Assembly (NCBI RefSeq): GCF_025061645.1
Contig: NZ_JANYMP010000001.1
Span: 183,448-232,065 of the forward strand
Direction: 5' to 3'
Length of the DNA: 48,618 bases
From: Umezawaea endophytica
GTDB lineage: Bacteria; Actinomycetota; Actinomycetes; Mycobacteriales; Pseudonocardiaceae
Shown here: one piece after another, positions 7,506 to 14,914 of the stretch
Layout of the letters: the number at the start of each line of letters is the position of its first letter
Numbering within the stretch: position 1 is the stretch's first letter
Position numbers and translations under genes: made by a program
The notes under the pieces: model-generated
What the model was told of the DNA's origin: nothing
What the model saw: only the letters and a program-made list of their open reading frames with translations
The model's database searches: none

Positions 7506-7828
7506 TCGATGATCATAAACCGCCAGTGAACGCTCGAAACTTTCGCCGTTGATGACCTCTCACACGGTCAATCGATTCAGCCTTGCTTGCTCAACGTCGG
7601 GGACATTTGTGAGCTGAAGCCGCCTTTCACCTCCATTCCACCAAAGATAGTTTCCGAAACATTCCCGAAACCCGTTGACAACCTCGGGAACCCCGTCCAA
7701 CACTGTCTGTGTCGACAGGGCTCACCACCGTCGCTCCGGGTCACCGACCACCGCGGTCCCCGGCCGCAGCCCGTCGGGTCGCATCACGCTGCCTCGCCGC
7801 CGCGTCACACCCTCAACGAGGAGGAAGC
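7506..7828 (+). promoter_or_regulatory. Xylanase upstream region with palindrome and candidate promoter
   Basis: This 323-bp gap contains no gene. CGAAACTTTCG (7535-7545) is a perfect 11-bp palindrome. GTTTCCGAAAC (7650-7660) is another; its CCGAAAC half is repeated 11 bp on at 7665-7671, one helical turn apart. TTGACA (7675-7680) is a consensus -35, but the expected -10 (around 7699-7704, AACACT) is poor. GAAA/TTTC palindromes have been described near actinomycete xylanase genes, so these are candidate sites for a xylan-responsive repressor. The xylanase ribosome-binding site GAGGAGGA lies at 7819-7826. Confidence 0.5.
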
Positions 7829-8527
7829 ATGCGCACGACCGACGCACCCGCACGTCCGAAACGCCGCGGTCCCGGCCGCTTCAAGGTGCTGGCAGGCGGC
7901 GCCTGCGCCGCACTGGTCATGGCGCTCCTGCCCGGTTCGGTCGGCGTGGCGAACGCCGCCACGTGCAACAGCCAGACCGGCAACCACAACGGCTACTACT
8001 ACTCGTGGTGGACCGACGGCGGCGGATCGGCCTGCATCACCCTGGGCTCCGGCGGCAACTACAGCACCTCGTGGCGCAACACCGGGAACTTCGTCGGCGG
8101 CAAGGGCTGGAGCAACGGTTCGCGCAGGACGGTGAGCTACTCGGGCAGCTTCAACCCGTCCGGCAACGGCTACCTGGCGCTCTACGGCTGGACGTCCAAC
8201 CCGCTCGTCGAGTACTACGTCGTCGACAACTGGGGCAACTACCGGCCCACCGGCACCTACAAGGGCTCGGTGACCACCGACGGCGGCACGTACGACATCT
8301 ACCAGACGATGAGGTACAACGCCCCGTCGATCGAGGGCAACAACAAGACGTTCCCCCAGTTCTGGAGCGTCCGCCAGCAGAAGAAGACCGGCGGGACCAT
8401 CACCACCGGCAACCACTTCGACGCGTGGTCCCGCGCGAACATGAGGCTGGGCAGCTTCAACTACTACATGATCCTCGCGACCGAGGGGTACCAGAGCAGC
8501 GGCAGTTCCAACCTCACCGTGCAGTGA
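7829..8527 (+). CDS. Secreted endo-1,4-beta-xylanase, GH11
   Basis: A 232-residue GH11 xylanase that cuts internal beta-1,4 bonds of xylan outside the cell. It has a signal peptide (basic start, hydrophobic core [12 protein letters not shown], cleavage near ANAA at 41-44), then the GH11 jelly roll: [20 protein letters not shown], and [12 protein letters not shown] with the nucleophile Glu128. [11 protein letters not shown] holds the acid/base Glu219. The catalytic domain runs to the C terminus and no carbohydrate-binding module is attached, so it is a minimal-size enzyme. ATG 7829 follows GAGGAGGA. The next gene is a CE4 deacetylase, a natural partner for acetylated xylan. Confidence 0.97.
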   Translation: MRTTDAPARPKRRGPGRFKVLAGGACAALVMALLPGSVGVANAATCNSQTGNHNGYYYSWWTDGGGSACITLGSGGNYSTSWRNTGNFVGGKGWSNGSRRTVSYSGSFNPSGNGYLALYGWTSNPLVEYYVVDNWGNYRPTGTYKGSVTTDGGTYDIYQTMRYNAPSIEGNNKTFPQFWSVRQQKKTGGTITTGNHFDAWSRANMRLGSFNYYMILATEGYQSSGSSNLTVQ

Positions 8528-8533
8528 CCGACC

Positions 8534-8561
8534 GGCGGTCTCCCGGCTCCGGGAGACCGCC
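8534..8561 (+). terminator. Perfect 13-bp hairpin between xylanase and deacetylase
   Basis: GGCGGTCTCCCGG (8534-8546) and its exact reverse complement (8549-8561) flank two bases. It lies 7 bp after the xylanase stop and 33 bp before the deacetylase start. It may terminate, attenuate, or protect the xylanase mRNA from 3' decay so that more xylanase than esterase is made. Confidence 0.75.
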
Positions 8562-8593
8562 GCCCACACCGGAGTGATGGAGGAACGAGACGC

Positions 8594-9265
8594 ATGCGCA
8601 CGAAACACCCACTGGTCACCGGACTGGCCGTCGCCGCGCTGGCGCTGGCGAGCGCCGCCACCGCGACACCCGCGAACGCCGCCGCCTGCAACGGTTACGT
8701 CGCACTCACCTTCGACGACGGCCCGTCGTCCGGCAACACCCCGGCCCTGCTGAACGCGTTGCGGCAGAACGGTCTGCGCGCCACGATGTTCAACCAGGGC
8801 AACTACGCCGCCGCCAACCCCACCCAGGTCAGGGCCCAGGCCCAGGCGGGCATGTGGATCGGCAACCACAGCTACTCCCACCCGCACCTGACGCAGCAGA
8901 GCCAGGCGCAGGTCGACTCGGAGATCTCCCGCACCCAGCAGGCCATCGCGAACGCGGGCGGCGGCACACCGAGGCTGTTCCGCCCGCCGTACGGCGAGAC
9001 CAACGCGACCGTGCGGTCGGTCGCGGCCAGGTACGGGCTGACGCAGGTCATCTGGGACGTCGACTCGCAGGACTGGAACGGCGCCAGCACCGACGCCATC
9101 GTCCAGGCCAACGCCAGGCTCACCAACGGCCAGGTCATCCTCATGCACGAGTGGCCCGCGAACACCCGCGCCGCGATCCCGCGCATCGCCCAGGGCTTGG
9201 CGAGCCGCGGCCTGTGCGCGGGCATGATCTCCCCGCAAACCGGACGGGCCGTGGCCCCCGGCTGA
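8594..9265 (+). CDS. Secreted polysaccharide deacetylase, CE4 (probable acetylxylan esterase)
   Basis: A 223-residue NodB-fold esterase with a signal peptide (LAVAALALASAATATPANAA). All CE4 motifs are visible: TFDDGP (Asp41 base, Asp42 metal), the metal-binding H-x3-H in NHSYSHP (His92, His96), RPPYG (130-134), WDVDSQDW, and ILMHEW with the catalytic His185. CE4 enzymes remove O-acetyl from xylan or N-acetyl from chitooligosaccharides. Because it follows a GH11 xylanase, as in known Streptomyces xylanase/acetylxylan-esterase pairs, acetylxylan is the likelier substrate. The ATG follows GGAGGAACGA. Confidence 0.93.
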   Translation: MRTKHPLVTGLAVAALALASAATATPANAAACNGYVALTFDDGPSSGNTPALLNALRQNGLRATMFNQGNYAAANPTQVRAQAQAGMWIGNHSYSHPHLTQQSQAQVDSEISRTQQAIANAGGGTPRLFRPPYGETNATVRSVAARYGLTQVIWDVDSQDWNGASTDAIVQANARLTNGQVILMHEWPANTRAAIPRIAQGLASRGLCAGMISPQTGRAVAPG

Positions 9266-9283
9266 CCTGGGGGTAAGGGGAGC

Positions 9284-9315
9284 GCCGGGTGCGACCGACG
9301 GGGGTCGCACCCGGC
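9284..9315 (+). terminator. Perfect 13-bp hairpin after deacetylase
   Basis: GCCGGGTGCGACC (9284-9296) pairs exactly with 9303-9315 around a 6-base loop, 19 bp after the deacetylase stop. It is the probable end of the xylan-degradation transcript. Confidence 0.82.
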
Positions 9316-9768
9316 AGCAGGCCTTACACCGACGCTGCCGCTGCCGCTGCCGGGCCGGATGACGGCCTGGGGCGCGGTCCCGGCACCGCACGCTTACGCA
9401 CCACACCACAGCCCCCACACGAAACCCGCCCTGGCCCAACCCGCACACCATCACCAACCGACCCAGACCACCACCCGGCGCGACAGCCTGCACACGCACC
9501 ACACCGCCACCCCAGCGCAAAGCCCACCCTGACCCACAATTACCGGCACCACCCACGCACGCACGTCACCGCCGCCCCATTGCGAAGCCACCCTTGCCCG
9601 CAAACCGGCCTGACGACACCGGAACCACCCGCGCACCCCGCCGCCACCCGCCTCTCACCACCACCCGGCGCGACAGCCCAGGCGCGGCGCACGCCCCCAC
9701 CCCCGCCCGTTGACCACCACCCGGTGCCGTGACCAGGCCGTGTCGGGGGTCTGGCAGACTGGCGGCAA
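9316..9768. other. C-rich, G-poor non-coding tract with degenerate repeats
   Basis: About 450 bp with no credible gene. From about 9410 the plus strand is rich in C and A (CCACC, CACC, CCCAC words) and poor in G and T, unlike the surrounding coding DNA. The word CACCACCCGGCGCGACAGCC occurs at about 9472 and again at about 9659, and a shortened ACCACCCGGTGCC at about 9716. AGCGCAAAGCCCACCCTGAC and a related TTGCGAAGCCACCCTTGCC also recur. The open frame through it encodes only low-complexity Pro/His/Thr text and lacks codon bias. Confidence 0.55.
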
Positions 9769-10620
9769 GTGGAGATCCTGCCGCTGAAGCTGTTCCTCGC
9801 TCCCCTGCTCGTCGTGGCGTCGACCCTCGCCGGTCGCCGCTGGGGGCCGCACCTCACGGGTGTCCTCGTCGCCCTCCCGATCGTCGCCGGCCCGATCCTG
9901 TTCATCTCCTACCGCGCGCACGGCGCGGACTTCGCCGCCTCGGCGGCCACCTCGTCGTTGCTCGGACTCGTGTCGTTGGCCGTGTTCGCGGTGGTGTTCG
10001 CCCGCGCGGCCGGCAGGTTCGGCTGGCTCGCCACCTCGGCGTTGAACTGTGCCGCCGTGCTGGTCGTGGACGTCCTGCTGTCCTTCGTGCACGCCACCGC
10101 CCCCGTCGCCCTCCTGATCACCCTGCTGGCGACCACGATCGCGACGAAATCCCTCCCCGCCACCAAACCCGACCTCCCCGAGGTCCGCCGACGACCACCG
10201 TCGTGGGACCTGCCCGGCCGCGCGGTCGTGACCGCCGGGCTGGTGTTCGCCGTGACCACGGCCGCGGGCGCGCTGGGTCCGAAGTGGACGGGGCTGCTGG
10301 CGCCGTTCCCCGTCGCCACCAGCGTCGTGGCGGCGTTCGTCCACGCGCAGCACGGCAGCGCGGCCACCACCCGGACCATGGCCGGTGTCCTCAAAGGCCT
10401 GTACGGCTTCGGCGCGTTCTGCGTGCTGGTCGCCGTCCTCGTGCGCCCACTCGGCGGGGTCGCGTTCCTGGTGGGCGCGGTGGCGGCGGTGGCCGTCCAG
10501 CTCGCGCGCGACTCCGGCCACCCGGCGAAGCTGCCCCCGTGCTCGCCGCGGGCGCGCTGTGGGCGGTGTCCGGACTGCCGTCGGCCTAGTCCGCCAGGAA
10601 CTCCTCCACCACCGCGTTGA
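9769..10620 (+). CDS. Polytopic membrane protein of unknown function, 3' end frameshifted
   Basis: About 8-9 hydrophobic helices, starting MEILPLKLFLAPLLVVASTLAG. The protein looks internally duplicated: GRRWGPHLTGVLVALPIVAGPI near residue 25 resembles LGPKWTGLLAPFPVATSVVAA near residue 170. As read, the last 30 residues are Cys/Pro/Arg-rich, unlike a membrane protein, and run into the convergent hydrolase gene. Adding one C to the C5 run at 10534-10538 restores a hydrophobic tail (PPVLAAGALWAVSGLPSA) and a stop at 10589. So a missing base, real or a sequencing error, is likely. GTG 9769 follows CTGGCGGC. Function unknown; a loose resemblance to GlpM-like proteins is noted. Confidence 0.7.
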   Translation: MEILPLKLFLAPLLVVASTLAGRRWGPHLTGVLVALPIVAGPILFISYRAHGADFAASAATSSLLGLVSLAVFAVVFARAAGRFGWLATSALNCAAVLVVDVLLSFVHATAPVALLITLLATTIATKSLPATKPDLPEVRRRPPSWDLPGRAVVTAGLVFAVTTAAGALGPKWTGLLAPFPVATSVVAAFVHAQHGSAATTRTMAGVLKGLYGFGAFCVLVAVLVRPLGGVAFLVGAVAAVAVQLARDSGHPAKLPPCSPRARCGRCPDCRRPSPPGTPPPPR

Positions 10621-11419
10621 ACGCGGGCGGGTTCACCAGGAACGGGAAGTGCGAGGTGGCCACGTCGGCGGTGAAGACGTGCAGCTTCGCGCCGGGGATC
10701 CGGGCGGCCACGTACGCCTGCGACGACACGCTGACGTGGCTGACCTCCGACCCCATCACCAGGGTCGGCACGTCGATCGCGGGCAGCACGTCGCGCCAGT
10801 CCTGGGCGCAGTGGTCGAACAGCAGCGGCACCGCGCCCGCCGCCGGGACCGTGTCCAGTTCGCCGGTGACGAACTCCCACACGTCCTCCGGAGCGCCCGC
10901 GGGGAACATGCCGCGCACGAAGTCCTCCCGCGCCTTGCCGCCCTCCGGGCCCGCCAGGCTGCCGCCCAGCGCGACGAGCGCCTCGACGTCGAAGATCGCG
11001 CCGCACTCGGCCTGCTCCCGAGGGCTCATCCACGGAACGGCGGCCACGGCCGACGGCTGGTCGACGGCGATGAACCGGCGGAGGCGGCCGGTGCCGGAGC
11101 GGTCGATCAGGCTCCACCACAGCGACACGCCCATCGACCAGCCGAGCGCGTCGACCCGGTCGAGCCCGAGGTGGTCGAGCAGTTCCTCCACGTCGGTGGC
11201 CAGCCGGGCGATCCGGTACCCGTGGTCGGGCTTGGCCGACAGGCCGTGGCCGCGGTGGTCGAGGGTGATCACCCGGTGGGCGCTCGCCAGGCCGTCGAAC
11301 TGGTGGCGGAACATCGCCTGGGTCTGGCCCCAGCCCGGCAGCAGGACGAGCGGGAACCCGTCGCCGCCCCGGTCCTGGTAGGCCAGTTCCACGCCGTCGC
11401 CGGTGGTGAAGGTGGGCAT
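10586..11419 (-). CDS. Alpha/beta hydrolase (haloperoxidase-like fold)
   Basis: A 277-residue cytoplasmic hydrolase. Features are the oxyanion strand LVLLPGWGQTQAMFRHQFDGL, the DHRGHGLSAKP segment typical of non-heme haloperoxidase-like esterases, the nucleophile elbow GWSMG, and the catalytic His in ATSHFPFLVNPPAFN close to the C terminus. It is the last gene of an operon behind an IclR regulator and an SDR; the SDR stop is 24 bp upstream. IclR-SDR-hydrolase sets often degrade aromatic or alicyclic compounds, but the substrate cannot be inferred. Its stop lies at the restored stop of the convergent membrane protein. Confidence 0.88.
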   Translation of the reverse strand: MPTFTTGDGVELAYQDRGGDGFPLVLLPGWGQTQAMFRHQFDGLASAHRVITLDHRGHGLSAKPDHGYRIARLATDVEELLDHLGLDRVDALGWSMGVSLWWSLIDRSGTGRLRRFIAVDQPSAVAAVPWMSPREQAECGAIFDVEALVALGGSLAGPEGGKAREDFVRGMFPAGAPEDVWEFVTGELDTVPAAGAVPLLFDHCAQDWRDVLPAIDVPTLVMGSEVSHVSVSSQAYVAARIPGAKLHVFTADVATSHFPFLVNPPAFNAVVEEFLAD

Positions 11420-11443
11420 AGCGGTCGTCCTCTCGGGAAGGGG

Positions 11444-12292
11444 TCAGCCGGTGCGGACGTGCATCCCGCCGTCGACGGGCAGCAGGACCCCGGTGACGTA
11501 GCGGGACTCGTCGGAGGCCAGGAAGAGCGCGGCGTCGGCCACGTCCTGGGCGGTGCCCATGGCCCCCGTGGGGCTGCGGGCCGAGCGGTCGGCACGGGTC
11601 GCGCCCGCCGACCCGCCCGCGAGCTGCCGGTACACCAGCGGCGTGTCGATCAGGCCCGCGAGGATCGCGTTGGCCCGCACCCCGCGTCCGGCGTACTCGA
11701 TCGCGATGGTGCGGGTGAGCTGGTTGACCGCGGCCTTCGCCGCCGCGTAACCGGGGTACGGGTAGCCGGTGGAGCGGATCGAGGCGACCGACGACATCGT
11801 GATGAGCGAACCGCCGTGCGCCGCGAGGTGCGGGAGGGTGTGCTTCGCGGCCAGGAACACCGTGTCCAGGTTGAGCGCGAACGACGTGCGCCAGGCGTCG
11901 AGCGCGATGTCCTCGACGGAGCCGAGCGCGGTGACGCCGATGTTGGTGTGCACCACGTCGATCGCGCCGAACGCGTCCAGCACCTCGTCGACGACGGCAC
12001 GCACCTGCCCGTCGTCGGTCGCGTCGGCGACCAGCGCGAGCGCCTCACCGCCCGCGTCGACGATCGCGGCCATCGTGCGCCCGGCCGCCTCCGCGTCGTG
12101 GTCGACCACCGCCACCCGAGCACCGTGCCGCGCGAACGTGGCGGCGGTGGCGAACCCGATGCCCGTGACCCCACCCGGCCCGACACCCTGGTGCCCACCG
12201 CCGACGACGACCGCCACCCGCCCGGCCAGCCTCCCCCCGACGACCCTGCCCCCGACGACCCTGCCCCCGACAACCGCACCGGCCCCGGTCAC
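11444..12292 (-). CDS. SDR-family NAD(P)-dependent oxidoreductase
   Basis: A 282-residue classical SDR. The Rossmann glycine loop is longer than usual (VVVGGGHQGVGPGGVTGIG rather than TGGGxGIG), a variant seen in some ring-degradation SDRs. NIG then follows, the catalytic Ser lies in MSSVAS, and Tyr/Lys in GYAAAKAAV; SDESRYVTGVLLPVDGGM is the usual C terminus. GTG 12292 overlaps the IclR stop as GTGA, so translation is coupled. The first 20 or so residues (VVGGR repeats) come from a 15-bp tandem repeat, and the functional start could lie further in, just before RVAVVVGGG. Confidence 0.88.
   Translation of the reverse strand: MTGAGAVVGGRVVGGRVVGGRLAGRVAVVVGGGHQGVGPGGVTGIGFATAATFARHGARVAVVDHDAEAAGRTMAAIVDAGGEALALVADATDDGQVRAVVDEVLDAFGAIDVVHTNIGVTALGSVEDIALDAWRTSFALNLDTVFLAAKHTLPHLAAHGGSLITMSSVASIRSTGYPYPGYAAAKAAVNQLTRTIAIEYAGRGVRANAILAGLIDTPLVYRQLAGGSAGATRADRSARSPTGAMGTAQDVADAALFLASDESRYVTGVLLPVDGGMHVRTG
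12234..12278 (-). repeat. 15-bp tandem repeat inside the SDR N terminus
   Basis: CCCCCGACGACCCTG occurs at 12234-12248 and again, unchanged, at 12249-12263, and a degenerate third unit starts at 12264. On the coding strand it specifies repeated VVGGR units. The length is a multiple of three, so unit gain or loss keeps the frame. Confidence 0.75.
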
Positions 12293-13116
12293 GCCGTGTC
12301 CCCGACCGCGACCCGACCACTGCCCCGCAGCAGCCTCTCGAGGGCTTTGGCCGTGGTGTGCAGCATCCCGGCGATCTCCCGCCGCCGGTCCGCGCGCATC
12401 CGCTGTTCCACGCCCGCCACCGTGATGGCCGCGGCGGAGTCGCCCACCACCACGGCGACGCCCCACGCCCCAGGGCACACGCGGCCGTCGTTGAACGCCC
12501 AGCCCTGCCGCCGGGTGGCCGCGATCATGTCGAGGATCCGGGCCCGGTCGAGCAGCGGGTAGTCGGTCGCGATCCGGTCGGCGTCGCGGTCCAGCGACGC
12601 CGCCACGGTCTCGTCGTCCTCGGCGGCGAGCAGCGCGAGGCCGCCCGCGTTGACGCCCATCGGGTGGGTGTCGCCGACGGCCAGCACGTACGTGCGGATC
12701 TGGCCCAGACCGTCCTCGCGGTGCAGGCACAGGCACTCGTGCTCGCGCCGCACGGTGAGCAGCACCGTCTCGCGGGTGCGGGCGGCGAGGTCGGCCAGCA
12801 GCGGCTGGGCGATCCGCTGGATGCTCGTGCGCCGCGCGGCGAGGGCCCCGACGAGCTGCGCCTCCGCGCCGAGCCGGTAGCGCGACGTCCGCGGGTCCTG
12901 CTCGGCGAACCCGCTCGCGACGAGCGCCCCGAGCAGCCGGTGCACGGTCGGCTTCGCCAGCCCGCAGGCCCGCACCAGGTCACCCAGCCCGCACCCGTAC
13001 TCGGTGGCGCCGCCGTTCGTCGCGAGCAGCCGCAGCACGTGCAGCACCCGGCCAGCCGACTGGGCGCCGGAGGGCGTGCTGGTCCACGTGGTGGACCGGT
13101 CGTCCGATTCGTTCAC
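12289..13116 (-). CDS. IclR-family transcriptional regulator
   Basis: A 275-residue regulator. The N-terminal winged helix reads GRVLHVLRLLATNGG, then LGDLVRACGLAKPTVHRLLGALVASGFAEQD. The C-terminal effector domain contains RETVLLTVRREHECLCLHREDG, PMGVNAGGLALLAAEDDE and the conserved GWAFNDGRVCPGAWGVAVVV. GTG 13116 follows TGTGGAG. It is first in an operon with the SDR (GTGA overlap) and hydrolase. Two nearly identical 17-bp palindromes lie at 13081 and 13177, on either side of its start codon, and are the likely autoregulatory sites. Confidence 0.9.
   Translation of the reverse strand: MNESDDRSTTWTSTPSGAQSAGRVLHVLRLLATNGGATEYGCGLGDLVRACGLAKPTVHRLLGALVASGFAEQDPRTSRYRLGAEAQLVGALAARRTSIQRIAQPLLADLAARTRETVLLTVRREHECLCLHREDGLGQIRTYVLAVGDTHPMGVNAGGLALLAAEDDETVAASLDRDADRIATDYPLLDRARILDMIAATRRQGWAFNDGRVCPGAWGVAVVVGDSAAAITVAGVEQRMRADRRREIAGMLHTTAKALERLLRGSGRVAVGDTA
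13081..13097. promoter_or_regulatory. IclR operator candidate 1 (inside the iclR-type gene)
   Basis: GGTCCACGTGGTGGACC has perfect 7-bp arms around GTG. It lies at codons 7-12 of the IclR gene and matches the upstream site at 15 of 17 positions. Confidence 0.6.
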
Positions 13117-13176
13117 CGCTGCTCCACAACCTCGTCGATGCGGGTCAGCGAAACATAACCGGTGGCGGACGCCGGT

Positions 13177-13193
13177 GGTCCACATGGCGGACC
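13177..13193. promoter_or_regulatory. IclR operator candidate 2 (upstream)
   Basis: GGTCCACATGGCGGACC lies 61 bp upstream of the IclR start and just beyond the stop of the DJ-1 gene. It has 5-bp perfect outer arms and shares 15 of 17 bases with the site at 13081; the two sites are 96 bp apart. Confidence 0.6.
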
Positions 13194-13197
13194 GCTG

Positions 13198-13878
13198 TCA
13201 GGCGCGCCAGACGGTGCCGCGCCGCTCGTACTCCAGGATGGTCTCCACCCGCTGGGTCGTCTTCGCGCCGACGAAGCGCTCCACGAGCCACAGCGCCACG
13301 TCCAGCCCGGACGTGACGCCACCGCCGGTGATCAGGTCGCCGTCGTCGACCACGCGGGCGTTGACGACCGTCGCGCCCCGCGCTGCCAGGTCCGCCTTCG
13401 CCGCGGAGTGCGTCGTGGCGTTCCGGCCCGCCGTCACCCCCGCGGCCGCCAGCACCATGACACCGGTGCAGATGCCGACGCGCAGCGCGTCCACACCGGC
13501 CAGGCGGCGGAGGAACTCCCGGTCGGCCATCAGCCTGCGGACGCCGGGACCCGCCGGGTCGGTGTAGCGGCCACCGCCGGGCACCACCAGGACGTCCGCC
13601 TCCCGCGGCGACCACCCGCGGGCCACCTCGACCCGCGAGCCGAAGTTGCAGGTCACGACTCCGGGCCGACCGGTGGTGACCAGGGTCGTGGTGATCGCGC
13701 CGCCCGCCATGCCCAGCACCTCCACCGGGGCGGCCCAGTCCTGCTCCTCCACCCCGTCGAACATCAGCACCTGCACGCGCAGCGGCTCCGACGCCGACGC
13801 CTCCCGCGCACCGGCCGCCACCGCGCCCAGCCCACCCACCGACAACACCGACGCGCGCAGGAAAGCACGACGCTCCAC
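13198..13878 (-). CDS. Tat-exported DJ-1/PfpI (GATase1-like) protein
   Basis: A 226-residue protein. A twin-arginine signal opens it (VERRAFLRASVLSVGGLGAVAAG), followed by a DJ-1/PfpI domain: VQVLMFDGVEEQDWAAPVEVLGMAG, DVLVVPGGG, and the nucleophile elbow GICTGVMVLAAAG with its cysteine. THSAAKADLAARGA and a C-terminal GLDVALWLVERFVG match isonitrile-hydratase and AraC-fused DJ-1 relatives. Reported activities include isonitrile hydration and glyoxalase- or chaperone-like roles; export by Tat is unusual for the family. GTG 13878 is chosen for the GGAGG 7 bases upstream and because it places the RR motif at the N terminus. Its target is unknown. Confidence 0.87.
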   Translation of the reverse strand: MERRAFLRASVLSVGGLGAVAAGAREASASEPLRVQVLMFDGVEEQDWAAPVEVLGMAGGAITTTLVTTGRPGVVTCNFGSRVEVARGWSPREADVLVVPGGGRYTDPAGPGVRRLMADREFLRRLAGVDALRVGICTGVMVLAAAGVTAGRNATTHSAAKADLAARGATVVNARVVDDGDLITGGGVTSGLDVALWLVERFVGAKTTQRVETILEYERRGTVWRA

Positions 13879-14023
13879 CGTGAACCTCCAGGGTCTCGTC
13901 CTACCCCCACAGGTCGTGCGGACCCCGCCGCGGGTTCCCGCGAGCCGCTGATCCCGTCCACCGGACAGCGGCGCAGGGACGAGAACCATGCCCCACCAAC
14001 AGAACCGGGCGCGTGCCGCGGCG

Positions 14024-14764
14024 TCAGGCCAGCACCAGCGCCTCCACCCTGCGCAGTCCGGGACCGGGTTCCAGCCCGAACTCCTCGACGAGCACCGCCC
14101 GCACCCGCCGGTACGTGCGCAGCGCGTCCACCGACCGCCCGGCCCCGTGCTGGGCCTCCACCAGCAGCTCCCACAACCGTTCCCGCCACGGGTACCGGGC
14201 GACCAGCCGCTCCAGTTCCCCGATGGCCTCGACGTGCCGCCCCACCAGGCACAGCGCCGCGGCGAGGTTCTCCTCGACGAGCGTCAGCGCCTCGCGCAGC
14301 CTGCCGACCTCGGCGTCCGCCCAGCCGGTGACCGGGCAGTCCGCGAGCGGATCCCCGCGCCACAGGCCGAGCGCCGCGGTGAGCCGGTCGACCGCCCGGT
14401 GGCCGTCACCCCGGTCCAGCGCTTCCCGGCCGAGCCGCGCGGACGCGTCGAACTCGTGCACGTCCACCCGCACCCGCCGCAGGTCGAGCAGGTAACCGGG
14501 GTCCCTGGTCACCACCATCCCGCCGAGCCCAGCGGCGGACAGCGCTTTCCGCACCTGCGCGACGTGCCCCTGCACCGTGGCCGTCGCCGTCGGCGGCGCC
14601 CGGTGGCCCCACAGCGCGTCGATCAGCGACGACCGCGACACCAGCCGCCCGGAGCCCAGCGCCAGCAGCGCGAACACCGCCCTGCGCCGGGGACCGGTCC
14701 AGCGGACCGGCTCCTGCGGACCGCGCACCTCCAGCGGCCCCAGCAACCGCACCTCTCCGTCCAC
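14024..14764 (-). CDS. SARP-like regulator (OmpR-type wHTH + BTAD domain)
   Basis: A 246-residue protein with the compact SARP layout. The N-terminal winged helix begins VRLLGPLEVRGPQEPVRWTGPRRRAVFALLAL and ends TVQGHVAQVRKALSAAG; the BTAD helical domain includes LTAALGLWRGDPLADC, LVEENLAAALCLVGRH and LERLVARYPWRERLWELLVEAQ. The end lacks the ATPase part found in AfsR, so it is a small SARP. GTG 14764 fits the family N terminus and has GGAGG upstream. Such proteins activate specialised-metabolite or developmental genes, but no biosynthetic cluster is visible nearby. Divergent from the RTX-like gene, which is a possible target. Confidence 0.88.
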   Translation of the reverse strand: MDGEVRLLGPLEVRGPQEPVRWTGPRRRAVFALLALGSGRLVSRSSLIDALWGHRAPPTATATVQGHVAQVRKALSAAGLGGMVVTRDPGYLLDLRRVRVDVHEFDASARLGREALDRGDGHRAVDRLTAALGLWRGDPLADCPVTGWADAEVGRLREALTLVEENLAAALCLVGRHVEAIGELERLVARYPWRERLWELLVEAQHGAGRSVDALRTYRRVRAVLVEEFGLEPGPGLRRVEALVLA

Positions 14765-14800
14765 CGGTCGTTCGCCTCCCCTCCTCCGTACGGGTAAGGC

Positions 14801-14817
14801 GTTCCACGGTGTTCCAC
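14801..14817 (-). promoter_or_regulatory. Direct heptamer repeat upstream of the SARP-like gene
   Basis: GTGGAAC occurs twice on the minus strand (14817-14811 and 14807-14801), 10 bp apart, with a possible -10 (TTACCC) just downstream. SARP proteins bind direct heptamer repeats about 11 bp apart near the -35, so this may be an autoregulatory site. Confidence 0.4.
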
Positions 14818-14914
14818 CGAGCGGATCAGTCGGGCAGCGCCTGGTTAGCGCACCGCGCGTTGCCTGGTGCCGTGGACGCCACCCGGCTCCACGGCACAGG
14901 CAAGGAGAATCCCC

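Noticed and set aside
9289-9732. Open frame of 147 codons rich in Pro, His and Thr on the plus strand
   Set aside because: Low-complexity text from C-rich DNA, no ribosome-binding site, overlaps the terminator hairpin and shows no third-position bias.
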